A stretch of DNA of 64,000 bases from BACL21 sp038141525. GTDB taxonomy: Bacteria; Bacteroidota; Bacteroidia; Flavobacteriales; Flavobacteriaceae. Numbering within the stretch: the first letter of the stretch is position 1; each line of letters starts with the position of its first letter. The position numbers and the translations under genes are program-made. The DNA lies in the NCBI GenBank assembly GCA_038141525.1, contig JAYQIF010000008.1:310001-374000 (forward strand), given 5' to 3'. Below the pieces are notes generated by a model. That model did no database searches and was not told the origin of the DNA. It was given only the letters and a program-made list of their open reading frames with translations. Below are positions 28,830 to 39,800 of the stretch, one piece after another.

Positions 28830-29794
28830 TAACCTCCAAAATCTCAGCACCTGCGGTTTGAACCTCAAAAGCACCCATAGATGCTGGAATCAAAACGGTT
28901 TCTCCACAATTAAAAGAAATGGTCTCTCCTTGAGCCGACAAGACTGCATCTCCAGAAATACACATCAACACCATAAATGTTTCTTCGGGATTGGTGCTTA
29001 GGGAAACTGTTTGGGTAAGGGGCCAAAGCGAGGTTTGAAAATATTCAGATTTGTAAACCAAATTCGGTTTATTTTCGATGAGTTCCTTTGGACGACAAAA
29101 GACCTGCTGTAAATCATGAAAGACCAGCGCCCGCTCTGCCTCTTGGAGATGTAATTCTCTAAAAGCCCCATTCACATCAGGACGATCCCAGTCATATATT
29201 CTGTAGGTAACATCTGAGGTCTGCTGAATTTCAGCCAAAACAACTCCACCACCAATGGCATGCACCAACCCAGGGGCGATAAAAAAAGCGTCTCCTGGCT
29301 GCACCGGAACTTCATTTAAAATTCCCGTAATGTTCCCCTCTTCTAGCGCCTTTTGATAATCCGAAAGTGTAACTTCAGGTTTAAAGCCGATCACGAGTCG
29401 CGCTCCAGGATCAGCCTGCAAGACATACCACATCTCTGTTTTACCAAAACTATTGTGGTATTTTTTAGCTATTGTATCGTTTGGATGCAATTGCACCGAT
29501 AAATCTTCTTTGGCATCGATAAATTTAAAGAGTAATGGAAATTCCCCTTTGATAGACTTCAAAAACACGTTTACCAAGCAAATGTGAGCCAAATTTTTCA
29601 ATGAGTTCGGTCAGGCTGTTCTGCTCGAGGCCTTCTTGATGAATTTTGGAGACTTTACCGGGCACACCAGAGATCTCCCAACTCTCCCCTACGCGCTCAC
29701 CCACGGGTTTGGCAAAAAGTTCATGAAGTTTTGCTCCACCCCAAACTTTGGAAAATTGTTGCGCCTCAAATTTTAAAAATCCTAATCCCATCAT
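28819..29794 (-). CDS. manA: mannose-6-phosphate isomerase, class I (one frameshift)
   Basis: Interconverts mannose-6-phosphate and fructose-6-phosphate, feeding GDP-mannose and surface glycan synthesis. About 324 residues after repair. Zinc site and active-site motifs: KVWGG, GESWEISG, LSVQLHPND (Gln, His), KTEMWYVL (Glu) and PGLVHAIGGG (His). The frame breaks at 29548-29550, where AAA on the coding strand should be AA; the restored stretch is VFEVYQGEFPLLFKFIDAKEDL. It lies 30 bases downstream of the PTPS-family gene, apparently in the idi operon. Confidence 0.93.
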
Positions 29795-29824
29795 GCCTGC
29801 TCAATCTTAATCAATTGTCGTAAA

Positions 29825-30235
29825 TCAAGGCCCCGTGAAAACCACAAAATTTCGCGGGGTCTCATAAAGCTTCACCGTAATCTCATATTGGGTATCGACT
29901 CGGGTGCGCAGTTTTGACCAAATTACCTGGGCGATGTTCTCTACTGTAGGGATTAATTCGGCAAATTCAGGTACCTCTAGATTAAGATTTTTATGATCAA
30001 AGGCGTCTTCAACCTCAGTTTTGATGATGGCTTTGAGCTCTGCCACATCCATCACAAAACCCGTAATCGGATCAATAGGACCGGTTATCCCAACCTCTAG
30101 TTCATAATTATGCCCATGATAGTGCGGATTACTGCACTTACCGAAGACCGCAGCATTTTTTTCATCACTCCATTGGGGCAAAAACAATCTGTGAGCCGCA
30201 TTAAAGTGGGCTTTTCTGTATAAAGTCGTACTCAT
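29825..30235 (-). CDS. 6-pyruvoyl-tetrahydropterin synthase / QueD family
   Basis: Intact, 136 residues, T-fold enzyme acting on dihydroneopterin triphosphate. The zinc ligands are in HFNAAHR and HYHGHNYELEV; FDHKNLN, PTVENIAQVIW and LYETPRN bind substrate. The catalytic cysteine is in FGKCSNPHYHGH, that is Cys-x5-His-Gly-His, the spacing of true PTPS (biopterin-type), whereas QueD enzymes of queuosine synthesis have Cys-x3-His-Gly-His. The start overlaps the idi stop (TGATG), so the two are translationally coupled. Function as QueD is possible, but the motif favours pterin synthesis. Confidence 0.85.
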   Translation of the reverse strand: MSTTLYRKAHFNAAHRLFLPQWSDEKNAAVFGKCSNPHYHGHNYELEVGITGPIDPITGFVMDVAELKAIIKTEVEDAFDHKNLNLEVPEFAELIPTVENIAQVIWSKLRTRVDTQYEITVKLYETPRNFVVFTGP

Positions 30236-30750
30236 CAGGAAATTAATTCACAGTATTTTTCAAAAATTATTTTAAACCAAACCGTGTAAAGGTCAGGATT
30301 TTGATCGATGTCTTTTTTGAGGTCCTCCATCGAAATCCATTTCCAACCCGCCACTTCATCTGGATTGATATGCGGCGCGCCATCGTAATGACCGACTAAA
30401 ATATGATCTAACTCATGCTCTGTAAGTCCATTGTCAAAAGGCGCTTTATAGATAAAAGAACCCTTGAAAGTCAAAGTGGTCTGAAAACCCATTTCCTCCT
30501 GCAAGCGCCGTACACCAGCACTTACAGAATCCTCACCCATACGCTGATGACTGCAACAAGTATTGGTCCAAAGTCCAGGGGAATGGTATTTGTGTAACGC
30601 CCGCTGCTGAAGCATGAGCTCATTGTTTTGATTGAAAATAAACACAGAGAATGCCCGATGAAGAACTGCCTTTTGGTGCGCCTCCATTTTTTCCATGGTA
30701 CCTTGCACTTCGTCCCGATCGTTGACTAATATAACATGTTCTTGGGCCAT
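30235..30750 (-). CDS. idi: isopentenyl-diphosphate delta-isomerase, type I
   Basis: Isomerises IPP and DMAPP for isoprenoid synthesis. 171 residues from the ATG at 30750; the upstream TTG at 30765 lies inside the -7 element and is rejected. The Nudix-fold core has FSVFIFNQNNELMLQQRA, SPGLWTNTCCSHQRMGE (active-site Cys) and RRLQEEMGF, then ELDHILVGHYDG with the second catalytic region and WKWISMEDL. First gene of an idi - PTPS - manA operon. Confidence 0.94.
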   Translation of the reverse strand: MAQEHVILVNDRDEVQGTMEKMEAHQKAVLHRAFSVFIFNQNNELMLQQRALHKYHSPGLWTNTCCSHQRMGEDSVSAGVRRLQEEMGFQTTLTFKGSFIYKAPFDNGLTEHELDHILVGHYDGAPHINPDEVAGWKWISMEDLKKDIDQNPDLYTVWFKIIFEKYCELIS

Positions 30751-30762
30751 CGCAATTTTTGA

Positions 30763-30770
30763 CAAAGGTA
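30763..30770 (-). promoter_or_regulatory. putative -7 element of the idi operon
   Basis: The minus strand reads TACCTTTG, a perfect TAnnTTTG, 12 bases before the idi ATG, implying a very short leader. No TTG at the -33 distance. Confidence 0.4.
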
Positions 30771-30876
30771 CGAAATGAACTCAGAAGTCCTGACCCCCTG
30801 CTGCTGTTTCATTGTAATTAACCCCTTACGGAGGTGAAGAACAATTCAAACACTGGCATATGAATCGGAAATTTAA

Positions 30877-32785
30877 TTACTCTTGAACCAAAAACACGGA
30901 TCGTCGATTTAGCTGATGGTCATCTTCACTGCAGTCACCCTCATTACAATCGATTAGAGGCTGAGATTCTCCATAACCTTTGGCGGTTAGACGCTCAGGA
31001 GCAATGCCATTTTCAATCAACCAGCTGCGGGTCGCAGCAGCACGTTTTGAAGAAAGGATTTCGTTGTATTCATCACTACCGCGTTGATCTGTATGAGACT
31101 CAATATTAATTTTTATCTCCGGATATTCCTGCATAGCCACTAAAATTTTGGCTAACTCCACTGTAGCGTCCTTACGAATATTATAGCGATCAAAATCAAA
31201 ATAAATCGGTTGGAGGTTTAGTTTACATCCTAAATCATTTGGTCTGCATAAGTCCTGAAACTTCAGCGGAATAGGCACATTCATCTCTGAAGAGATACTT
31301 GGTGTATGCAAAATTACTTCGTTGGGCTCATAACCTGGAGCTGTCGCCACGATGCGTAGATCCTGATCGCACTTGTGTTCGAAAGAGAATAATGAGCCAT
31401 CTTGTCCCAAGACAAACTCATAAACCGAATTATTCGTTCCATCAAATACTTGAACAAAGGCCTCGGCAATTTTGTCACCGGTTTCCTGATCGTAAACGTT
31501 ACCATCAAGTGCAATTTTACATACAGTTTTAAAACCGTAAATCTCATCGCCTTGACTATCCATGCCCCCTCTATTTGACGTAAAATAGCCTTCTTCTCGA
31601 TCAGTACTATAAACTAACCCAAAGTCATCCATTGGGCTGTTAACCGGTTCTGAAAGATGGTCAATACTGGCACTTTCATCGCTCAGATCAAACTATAAAT
31701 ATCTAAGCCACCCATTCCAGCATAGCTATCCGATGCAAAATATAAGGTATTATTCACATCAACAAAAGGGAAGGTCTCACGTCCCGCGGTGTTGATTTTT
31801 GCGCCCAGATTAACGGGTTCAGCAGATATACTGTCTCCCAAAATGACAGCGTACCACAAATCTGAACCGCCAATTCCACCTGGACGATCCGAGGCAAAAT
31901 AAAGCTTAGATTCATCTGCACTGAGCGCCGGATGTGCTGAAGAATAACTTACATCATTGAGCGGAAGATCCATAAAATTACCCCAATCCCCATTTTCCAT
32001 GAGCTCAGCACGCACCAGTTTCAAACGCATGGTTGGATCAGACTTTTCTTGATCCTTAGTCAATGACTGGCTTTGCGTAAAATACATCACTTTACCGTCA
32101 GCCGTAAAGGTTGCTGTTGATTGATAACCTGTAGGCTCAAAGGATCCTCTGAGCGGATCAACACCAATCACATTGCCCTGCTCATCAAAATTAGCCTGAT
32201 ACAGCTTTGAAAATGGCTGATTGGTCCAATTATGTAATTTATCATCCCGACCCATTGGACGCGTCGAGCTAAATACCATAGATTGCCCCAAGAAAGATGG
32301 ACCGAAATCTGAGTAATTAGAATTAAACCCTGATTGTTCTTTCAAAGTTACCTCAAAAGGCAAAGCATTAACTTCAGAGGTTCCCAAGATAATCCGAAGC
32401 CCCCTTCCATCTTACTAAATTGCTCCATTAATTGGCTGGCGCGATCTTGGTTACCTGATGATTTATAAGCCTGGGCTGCGCGATACATAACTGCCGTAGA
32501 TACTTGATCTGGAAATTGATCGATCAAATCATTATACCATTTGGCAGCATTGGCATAATCACTATTCCAATAATAGGTATCTCCCAAGTTCTCATAAACT
32601 TGTGCTGAGCTATAGCCCTTTTCAACAACCTTTAAATAAATATCTCGAGCATCGACATAAGCCAGATTGTCTGACTGTTTTTCAGCCTTACGCAGTTTGT
32701 TTTTTTGCGCCCATACTCCCGTAGAAAAACTAACAAAAATCAGGGCAAATACTGTATTTATATATTGACTTTTCATATGCTTCAA
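30877..32785 (-). CDS. OmpA-family protein with TPR, PD40 propeller and carboxypeptidase-regulatory-like domains (two frameshifts)
   Basis: About 636 residues after repair, outer-membrane/periplasmic. A signal peptide (YINTVFALIFVSFSTGVWA) is followed by TPR-like helices (about 30-130), a WD40-like PD40 propeller (YSDFGPSFLGQSMVFSSTRP, LYFASDRPGGIGGSDLW, LYFASDSYAGMGGLDIY), a beta-sandwich (KIALDGNVYDQETGDKIAEA), and a C-terminal OmpA domain that binds peptidoglycan (IYFDFDRYNIRKDA, IESHTDQRGSDEYN). Breaks are at 32383-32385 (one G missing on the coding strand) and 31690-31692 (one T missing). It follows sprF by two bases and is the third gene of the adhesin operon; it probably anchors or energises the adhesin machinery at the cell wall. 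Confidence 0.9.
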
Positions 32786-32787
32786 TG

Positions 32788-33804
32788 TTAAAAGAATCTT
32801 GGGGCTATTATACGTTCAACACTTTTGAACACATCGAATCGAAAAATAACTTCATAAGAACCATCACTGTAGGTCTCAAGTTCTGTGGTTTGGTAATCGT
32901 ATCCTACACCGATAAATAATCCATCGTTAACCTGAAAACCAGCCATAGCACTTACCGCCGCATTTAGTCGATACGATGCTCCTAGCGTGAGCTTTTCACG
33001 AATCAAGAAGTTTGCAGAGGCGTCCCATTGAACAGGCGCTCCTTCAACTACTTTTACCATAGTCGCAGGCTTGAACTTTAAATTTTCATTCAGGTCAAAG
33101 ACATATCCTGTAATAAAAAACCAATGCAGTTCTTCTGCTGCAGTCGTTGCTCCGAGATTCCCGGACTGACCTGATACAATCGCATCGATAGAACTTGAAT
33201 CAAAATGCTTTGTCTTCATAATGTTCGGCAGCGAGGCTCCAGCATAAAACTTGTCCGTAAAATAATACGCACCTAATCCGAGTTGAGGCTGTAATTTGCG
33301 GTCGATGTTCACGTCGAAAATATCCCCTTGACCTTCCAATGGAATATTTAACTTCGAGAAATCCACATTAAACACATCTATTCCCGCCTTAATTCCGAAG
33401 GCTAATTGACCTTTTTCATTCATGCGTAAATTATAGGCATAATCCACAGTCAAATTCGTCTCAACCGATGGGCCGATTTCGTCATGGACCAAAGAGAATC
33501 CGATGCCCATATTCTCCAGTTGACCCAGTGGGGTACTATAGGTGAGTGTTCCGGTTTGAGGCGCACCCTCGAAATTCACCCATTGGCTTCTTCCCAGTAG
33601 GCCAATACTTGTATGCATTTTCGAACCAACGTACCCAGGATTGACCACCTGAGTGTTATACATGTATTGAGTGTATTGAGGATCTTGCTGTGCCCAAATT
33701 GTATTGGCAAACAAAATCATTAAGACAACAATACCGGGGCTAAAGTATCTTTTCATTGTCATATTACGTTTAATTGTTTTCAGAGTGCTTATGATCTTCT
33801 TCAT
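32788..33804 (-). CDS. PorP/SprF family outer membrane protein
   Basis: Intact, 338 residues, predicted beta-barrel. After the signal peptide (MKRYFSPGIVVLMILFANTIWA) comes the family hallmark QQDPQYTQYMYNTQVVNPGYVGS. In Flavobacterium johnsoniae, SprF is needed to place the gliding adhesin SprB on the cell surface, and each giant CHU_C adhesin tends to have its own SprF downstream. Here it starts four bases after the adhesin stop, the same arrangement. Alternative starts at 33762 or 33756 give a more usual signal peptide length. Confidence 0.93.
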   Translation of the reverse strand: MKKIISTLKTIKRNMTMKRYFSPGIVVLMILFANTIWAQQDPQYTQYMYNTQVVNPGYVGSKMHTSIGLLGRSQWVNFEGAPQTGTLTYSTPLGQLENMGIGFSLVHDEIGPSVETNLTVDYAYNLRMNEKGQLAFGIKAGIDVFNVDFSKLNIPLEGQGDIFDVNIDRKLQPQLGLGAYYFTDKFYAGASLPNIMKTKHFDSSSIDAIVSGQSGNLGATTAAEELHWFFITGYVFDLNENLKFKPATMVKVVEGAPVQWDASANFLIREKLTLGASYRLNAAVSAMAGFQVNDGLFIGVGYDYQTTELETYSDGSYEVIFRFDVFKSVERIIAPRFF

Positions 33805-33808
33805 GATT

Positions 33809-36800
33809 TTACTGATTTAGATATAAGTACCCCGTGTAAGCCGATTGTCCATTGATCGGCTGACTATTGGCATCAAAGGTTAATATATAGAAATAAGTTC
33901 CTGTGGGCAATAGATTACCGGATCCGGCGGCACTACCTACATTAGCATATCCACTGAATACATTATTGGTTTCATTGTATCCTCGTGATTCCCATACAAG
34001 AACTCCCCATCGGTTATAGATCTTCATTTCGTTACCCGAGTACTCATCGATATTCTTGATCCAGAAGAAATCATTCTTCCCGTCACCATTTGGTGTGACT
34101 CCATTGTAGATGGCAATCTCGTCGACCTGACTTCCTACCGCATCATTCAATAAAGCAGGTGTAGCCTCATCTAAGTCGTAATTATTACTATGGGAATCAT
34201 CAGTAATATCAGCTCCACCAATTAAGCCAGATAAGATAGATTGTGTTCTGAATATATATGGCGAATTAGGATTTGCATTGATCACATCGACAATGTCCTG
34301 TGTAATTACAAAAGTCGCTGTAAAAGAACTTGTATCCTCCTCTTCAGGTTCTAATTGAAGTCCAGTAGGGCCATCAATAATAATTTGAGGATCACTATTA
34401 GTAATTGACAGGTTTGTGACTGTGACCGGACTGAAGTTTTTCAGGCTGAATACATAGGATATTGTCTCACCCACATCTGCAATTCTATTCCCATTTGAAT
34501 CATTCCAGTCTCGAACGTAAAAATCACCATTATTATCAATTCCCTGATATTGAGTAACCGACATAATTAACCCAATTCGACCATCTTGACAGATGCCAAT
34601 TGAGGTCGGACCATCTTCAAAGAAACTAACATCATGTGACAAATCAGAAGTCAATTCATTAAAATAGGTTTCCGCTTGAACTAAAGCAGTACTCGAGATA
34701 ACACCAGCATCCAAATCATCCTGTGTGATTGAATATTCTGCAGTATAAATCCATAATTCATTCAAATCAAGTATGCCATCATTATTATCGTCTCCACCGA
34801 ATATTCAATGGAAACCTGTGGGTTGGGGTTTTGCAATAATGGGTCCTCTATATTGATATTGTTTAATTCAACATTACCAGAGTTACCAACTGTATAAGTA
34901 AATAATACCTTATCACCCGGATCTGAACAACCATTATTATCTACAAGTTCTGCCTCTTTGATTAAGTTCACCGAACAATCAAATAAGGTGAGTGCCACTG
35001 CAGTACGCTCGTTGCTTGCACATCCTGTTTCGACATTAATATTTTCTGCATAATATGTGATGTTACCTACTAAGGTGAGTATCGGATCTGTCACCAAATT
35101 TCCATCTACTGGAGCATCATACCAAAGGTTGTCAAAGCCTGCTGTCTGTGTAATCGCATCCTGAGCATTCAACACAACACCTTCGGCGTAACAAGCCACT
35201 AAATCACCATTATTGATCGGCACACTTGGAGCCTCGACGATCTCCAATGTAACTGCTGTTCTTGTCAATGAAGTACACCCAGTATTAAAACTATAGGCCT
35301 CGGCGTAATAAGTCACACTGCCAACGCTGCTTAGGATTGGATTCGCAACAACATTACCCCCAGTGGCCGCGTCATACCAGGTCACAGTCTCACCAGCACC
35401 AACCGTAGCGCTGGCCGTTAAGGTCTGGATAGGATCTGACTCACACTCACTCTGATCACCACCACTAACAGGAGCTGATGGAGCCGCTAATATCTCTAAG
35501 GTAACCGCTGTTCTTGTCAGCGAGGTACAACCAGTGGTATCATTGCTACTCTCGGCGTAATAAGTCACACTGCCAACGCTGCTTAGGATTGGATTCGCAA
35601 CAACATTACCCCCAGTGGCCGCGTCATACCAGGTCACAGTCTCACCAGCACCAACCGTAGCGCTAGCCGTTAAGGTCTGGATAGGATCTGACTCACACTC
35701 ACTCTGATCACCACCACTAACTGGGGCAGCAGGAGCCGCTAATATCTCTAAGGTAACCGCTGTTCTTGTCAGCGAGGTACAACCAGTGGTATCATTGCTA
35801 CTCTCGGCGTAATAAGTCACACTGCCAACGCTGCTTAGGCTTGGATCAGCAACAACATTACCCCCAGTGGCCGCGTCATACCAGGTCACAGTCTCCCCAG
35901 CGCCAACACTAGCGCGTAGCCGTTAAGGTCTGGATAGGATCTGACTCACACTCACTCTGATCACCACCACTTACTGGGGCAGTCGGAGCCGCTAATATCT
36001 CTAAGGTAACCGCTGTTCTTGTCAGCGAGGTACAACCAGTGGTATCATTGCTACTCTCGGCGTAATAAGTCACACTGCCAACGCTGCTTAGGCTTGGATC
36101 AGCAACAACATTACCCCCAGTGGCCGCGTCATACCAGGTCACAGTCTCCCCAGCGCCAACACTAGCCGTAGCCGTTAAGGTCTGGATAGGATCTGACTCA
36201 CACTCACTCTGATCACCACCACTTACTGGGGCAGTCGGAGCCGCTAATATCTCTAAGGTAACCGCTGTTCTTGTCAGCGAGGTACAACCAGTGGTATCAT
36301 TGCTACTCTCGGCGTAATAAGTCACACTACCAACGCTGCTTAGGCTTGGATCAGCAACAACATTACCCCCAGTGGCCGCGTCATACCAGGTCACAGTCTC
36401 CCCAGCGCCAACACTAGCCGTAGCCGTTAAGGTCTGGATAGGATCTGACTCACACTCACTCTGATCACCACCACTTACTGGGGCAGTCGGAGCCGCTAAT
36501 ATCTCTAAGGTAACCGCTGTTCTTGTCAGCGATGTACAACCAGTGGTATCATTGCTACTCTCGGCGTAATAAGTCACTACCAACGCTGCTTAGGCTTGGA
36601 TCAGCAACAACATTACCCCCAGTGGCCGCGTCATACCAGGTCACAGTCTCCCCAGCGCCAACACTAGCCGTAGCCGTTAAGGTCTGGATAGGATCTGACT
36701 CACACTCACTCTGATCACCACCACTTACTGGGGCAGTCGGAGCCGCTAATATCTCTAAGGTAACCGCTGTTCTTGTCAGCGATGTACAACCAGTGGTATC

Positions 36801-39800
36801 ATTGCTACTCTCGGCGTAATAAGTCACACTACCAACGCTGCTTAGGCTTGGATCAGCAACAACATTACCCCCAGTGGCCGCGTCATACCAGGTCACAGTC
36901 TCCCCAGCGCCAACACTAGCCGTAGCCGTTAAGGTCTGGATAGGATCTGACTCACACTCACTCTGATCACCACCACTTACTGGGGCAGTCGGAGCCGCTA
37001 ATATTTCTAAGGTAACCGCTGTTCTTGTCAGCGATGTACAACCAGTGGTATCATTGCTACTCTCGGCGTAATAAGTCACACTACCAACGCTGCTTAGGCT
37101 TGGATCAGCAACAACATTACCCCCAGTGGCCGCGTCATACCAGGTCACAGTCTCCCCAGCGCCAACACTAGCCGTAGCCGTTAAGGTCTGGATAGGATCT
37201 GACTCACACTCACTCTGATCACCACCACTTACTGGGGCAGTCGGAGCCGCTAATATCTCTAAGGTAACCGCTGTTCTTGTCAGCGATGTACAACCAGTGG
37301 TATCATTGCTACTCTCGGCGTAATAAGTCACACTACCAACGCTGCTTAGGCTTGGATCAGCAACAACATTACCCCCAGTGGCCGCGTCATACCAGGTCAC
37401 AGTCTCCCCAGCGCCAACACTAGCCGTAGCCGTTAAGGTCTGGATAGGATCTGACTCACACTCACTCTGATCACCACCACTTACTGGGGCAGTCGGAGCC
37501 GCTAATATCTCTAAGGTAACCGCTGTTCTTGTCAGCGATGTACAACCAGTGGTATCATTGCTACTCTCGGCGTAATAAGTCACACTACCAACGCTGCTTA
37601 GGCTTGGATCAGCAACAACATTACCCCCAGTGGCCGCGTCATACCAGGTCACAGTCTCCCCAGCGCCAACACTAGCCGTAGCCGTTAAGGTCTGGATAGG
37701 ATCTGACTCACACTCACTCTGATCACCACCACTTACTGGGGCAGTCGGAGCCGCTAATATCTCTAAGGTAACCGCTGTTCTTGTCAGCGATGTACAACCA
37801 GTGGTATCATTGCTACTCTCGGCTAATAAGTCACACTACCAACGCTGCTTAGGCTTGGATCAGCAACAACATTACCCCCAGTGGTCATACCGTCACAGTC
37901 TCCCAGCGCCAACACTAGCCAGCCGTTAAGGTCTGGATAGGATCTGACTCTTCACACTCACTCTGGATCGCCACCACTTACGGGGCAGTCGGAGCCGCTA
38001 ATATCTAAGGTAACCGCTGTTCTTGTCAGCGATGTACAACCAGTGGTATCATTGCTACTCTCGGCGTAATAAGTCACACTACCAACGCTGCTTAGGCTTG
38101 GATCAGCAACAACATTACCCCCAGTGGCCGCGTCATACCAGGTCACAGTCTCCCCAGCGCCAACACTAGCGCTAGCCGTTAAGGTCTGGATAGGATCTGA
38201 CTCACACTCACTCTGATCACCACCACTTACTGGGGCAGTCGGAGCCGCTAATATCTCTAAGGTAACCGCTGTTCTTGTCAGCGATGTACAACCAGTGGTA
38301 TCATTGCTACTCTCGGCGTAATAAGTCACACTACCAACGCTGCTTTAGGCTTGGATCAGCAACAACATTACCCCCAGTGGCCGCGTCATACCAGGTCACA
38401 GTCTCCCCCAGCGCCAACACTAGCCGTAGCCGTTAAGGTCTGGATAGGATCTGACTCACACTCACTCTGATCACCACCACTTACTGGGGCAGTCGGAGCC
38501 GCTAATATCTCTAAGGTAACCGCTGTTCTTGTCAGCGATGTACAACCAGTGGTATCATTGCTACTCTCGGCGTAATAAGTCACACTACCAACGCTGCTTA
38601 GGCTTGGATCAGCAACAACATTACCCCCAGTGGCCGCGTCATACCAGGTCACCAGTCTCCCCAGCGCCAACACTAGCCGTAGCCGTTAAGGTCTGGATAG
38701 GATCTGACTCACACTCACTCTGATCACCACCACTTACTGGGGGCGGTCGGAGCGCTAATATCTCTAAGGTAACCGCTGTTCTTGTCAGCGATGTACAACC
38801 AGTGGTATCATTGCTACTCTCGGCGTAATAAGTCACACTACCAACGCTGCTTAGGCTTGATCAGCAACAACATTACCCCCAGTGGCCGCGTCATACCAGG
38901 TCACAGTCTCCCCAGCGCCAACACTAGCCGTGCCGTTAAGGTCTGGATAGGATCTGACTCACACTCACTCTGATCACCACCACTTACTGGGGGCAGTCGG
39001 AGCCGCTAATATCTAAGGTAACCGCTGTTCTTGTCAGCGATGTACAACCCAGTGGTATATCATTGCTAATAAGTCACACTACCAACGCTGCTTAGGCTTG
39101 GATCAGCGCGTCATACCAGTCGTCATACCAGGTCACAGTCTCCCAGCGCCAACACTAGCCGTAGCCGTTAAGGTCTGGATAGGATCTGACTACACTCACT
39201 CTGGATCACCACCACTTACCGGGCAGTCGGAGCGCTAATATCTAAGGTAACCGCTGTTCTTGTCAGCGATGTACAACCAGTGGTATCATTGCTACTCTCG
39301 GCGTAATAAGTCACACTACCAACGCTGCTTAGGCTTGGATCAGCAACAACATTACCCCCAGTGGCCGCGTCATACCAGGTCACAGTCTCCCCAGCGCCAA
39401 CACTAGCCGTAGCCGTTAAGGTCTGGATAGGATCTGACTCACACTCACTCCTGATCACCACCACTTACTGGGGCAGTCGGAGCCGCTAATATCTCTAAGG
39501 TAACCGCTGTTCTTGTCAGCGATGTACAACCAGTGGTATCATTGCTTACTTCCGGCGTAATAAGTCACACTACCAACGCTGCTTAGGCTTGGATCAGCAA
39601 CAACATTACCCCCAGTGGCCGCGTCATACCAGGTCACAGTCTCCCCAGCGCCAACACTAGCCGTAGCCGTTAAGGTCTGGATAGGATCTGACCACACTCA
39701 CTCTGATCACCACCACTTACTGGGGCAGTCGGCCGCTAATATCTCTAAGGTAACCGCTGTTCTTGTCAGCGATGTACAACCAGTGGTATCATTGCTACTC

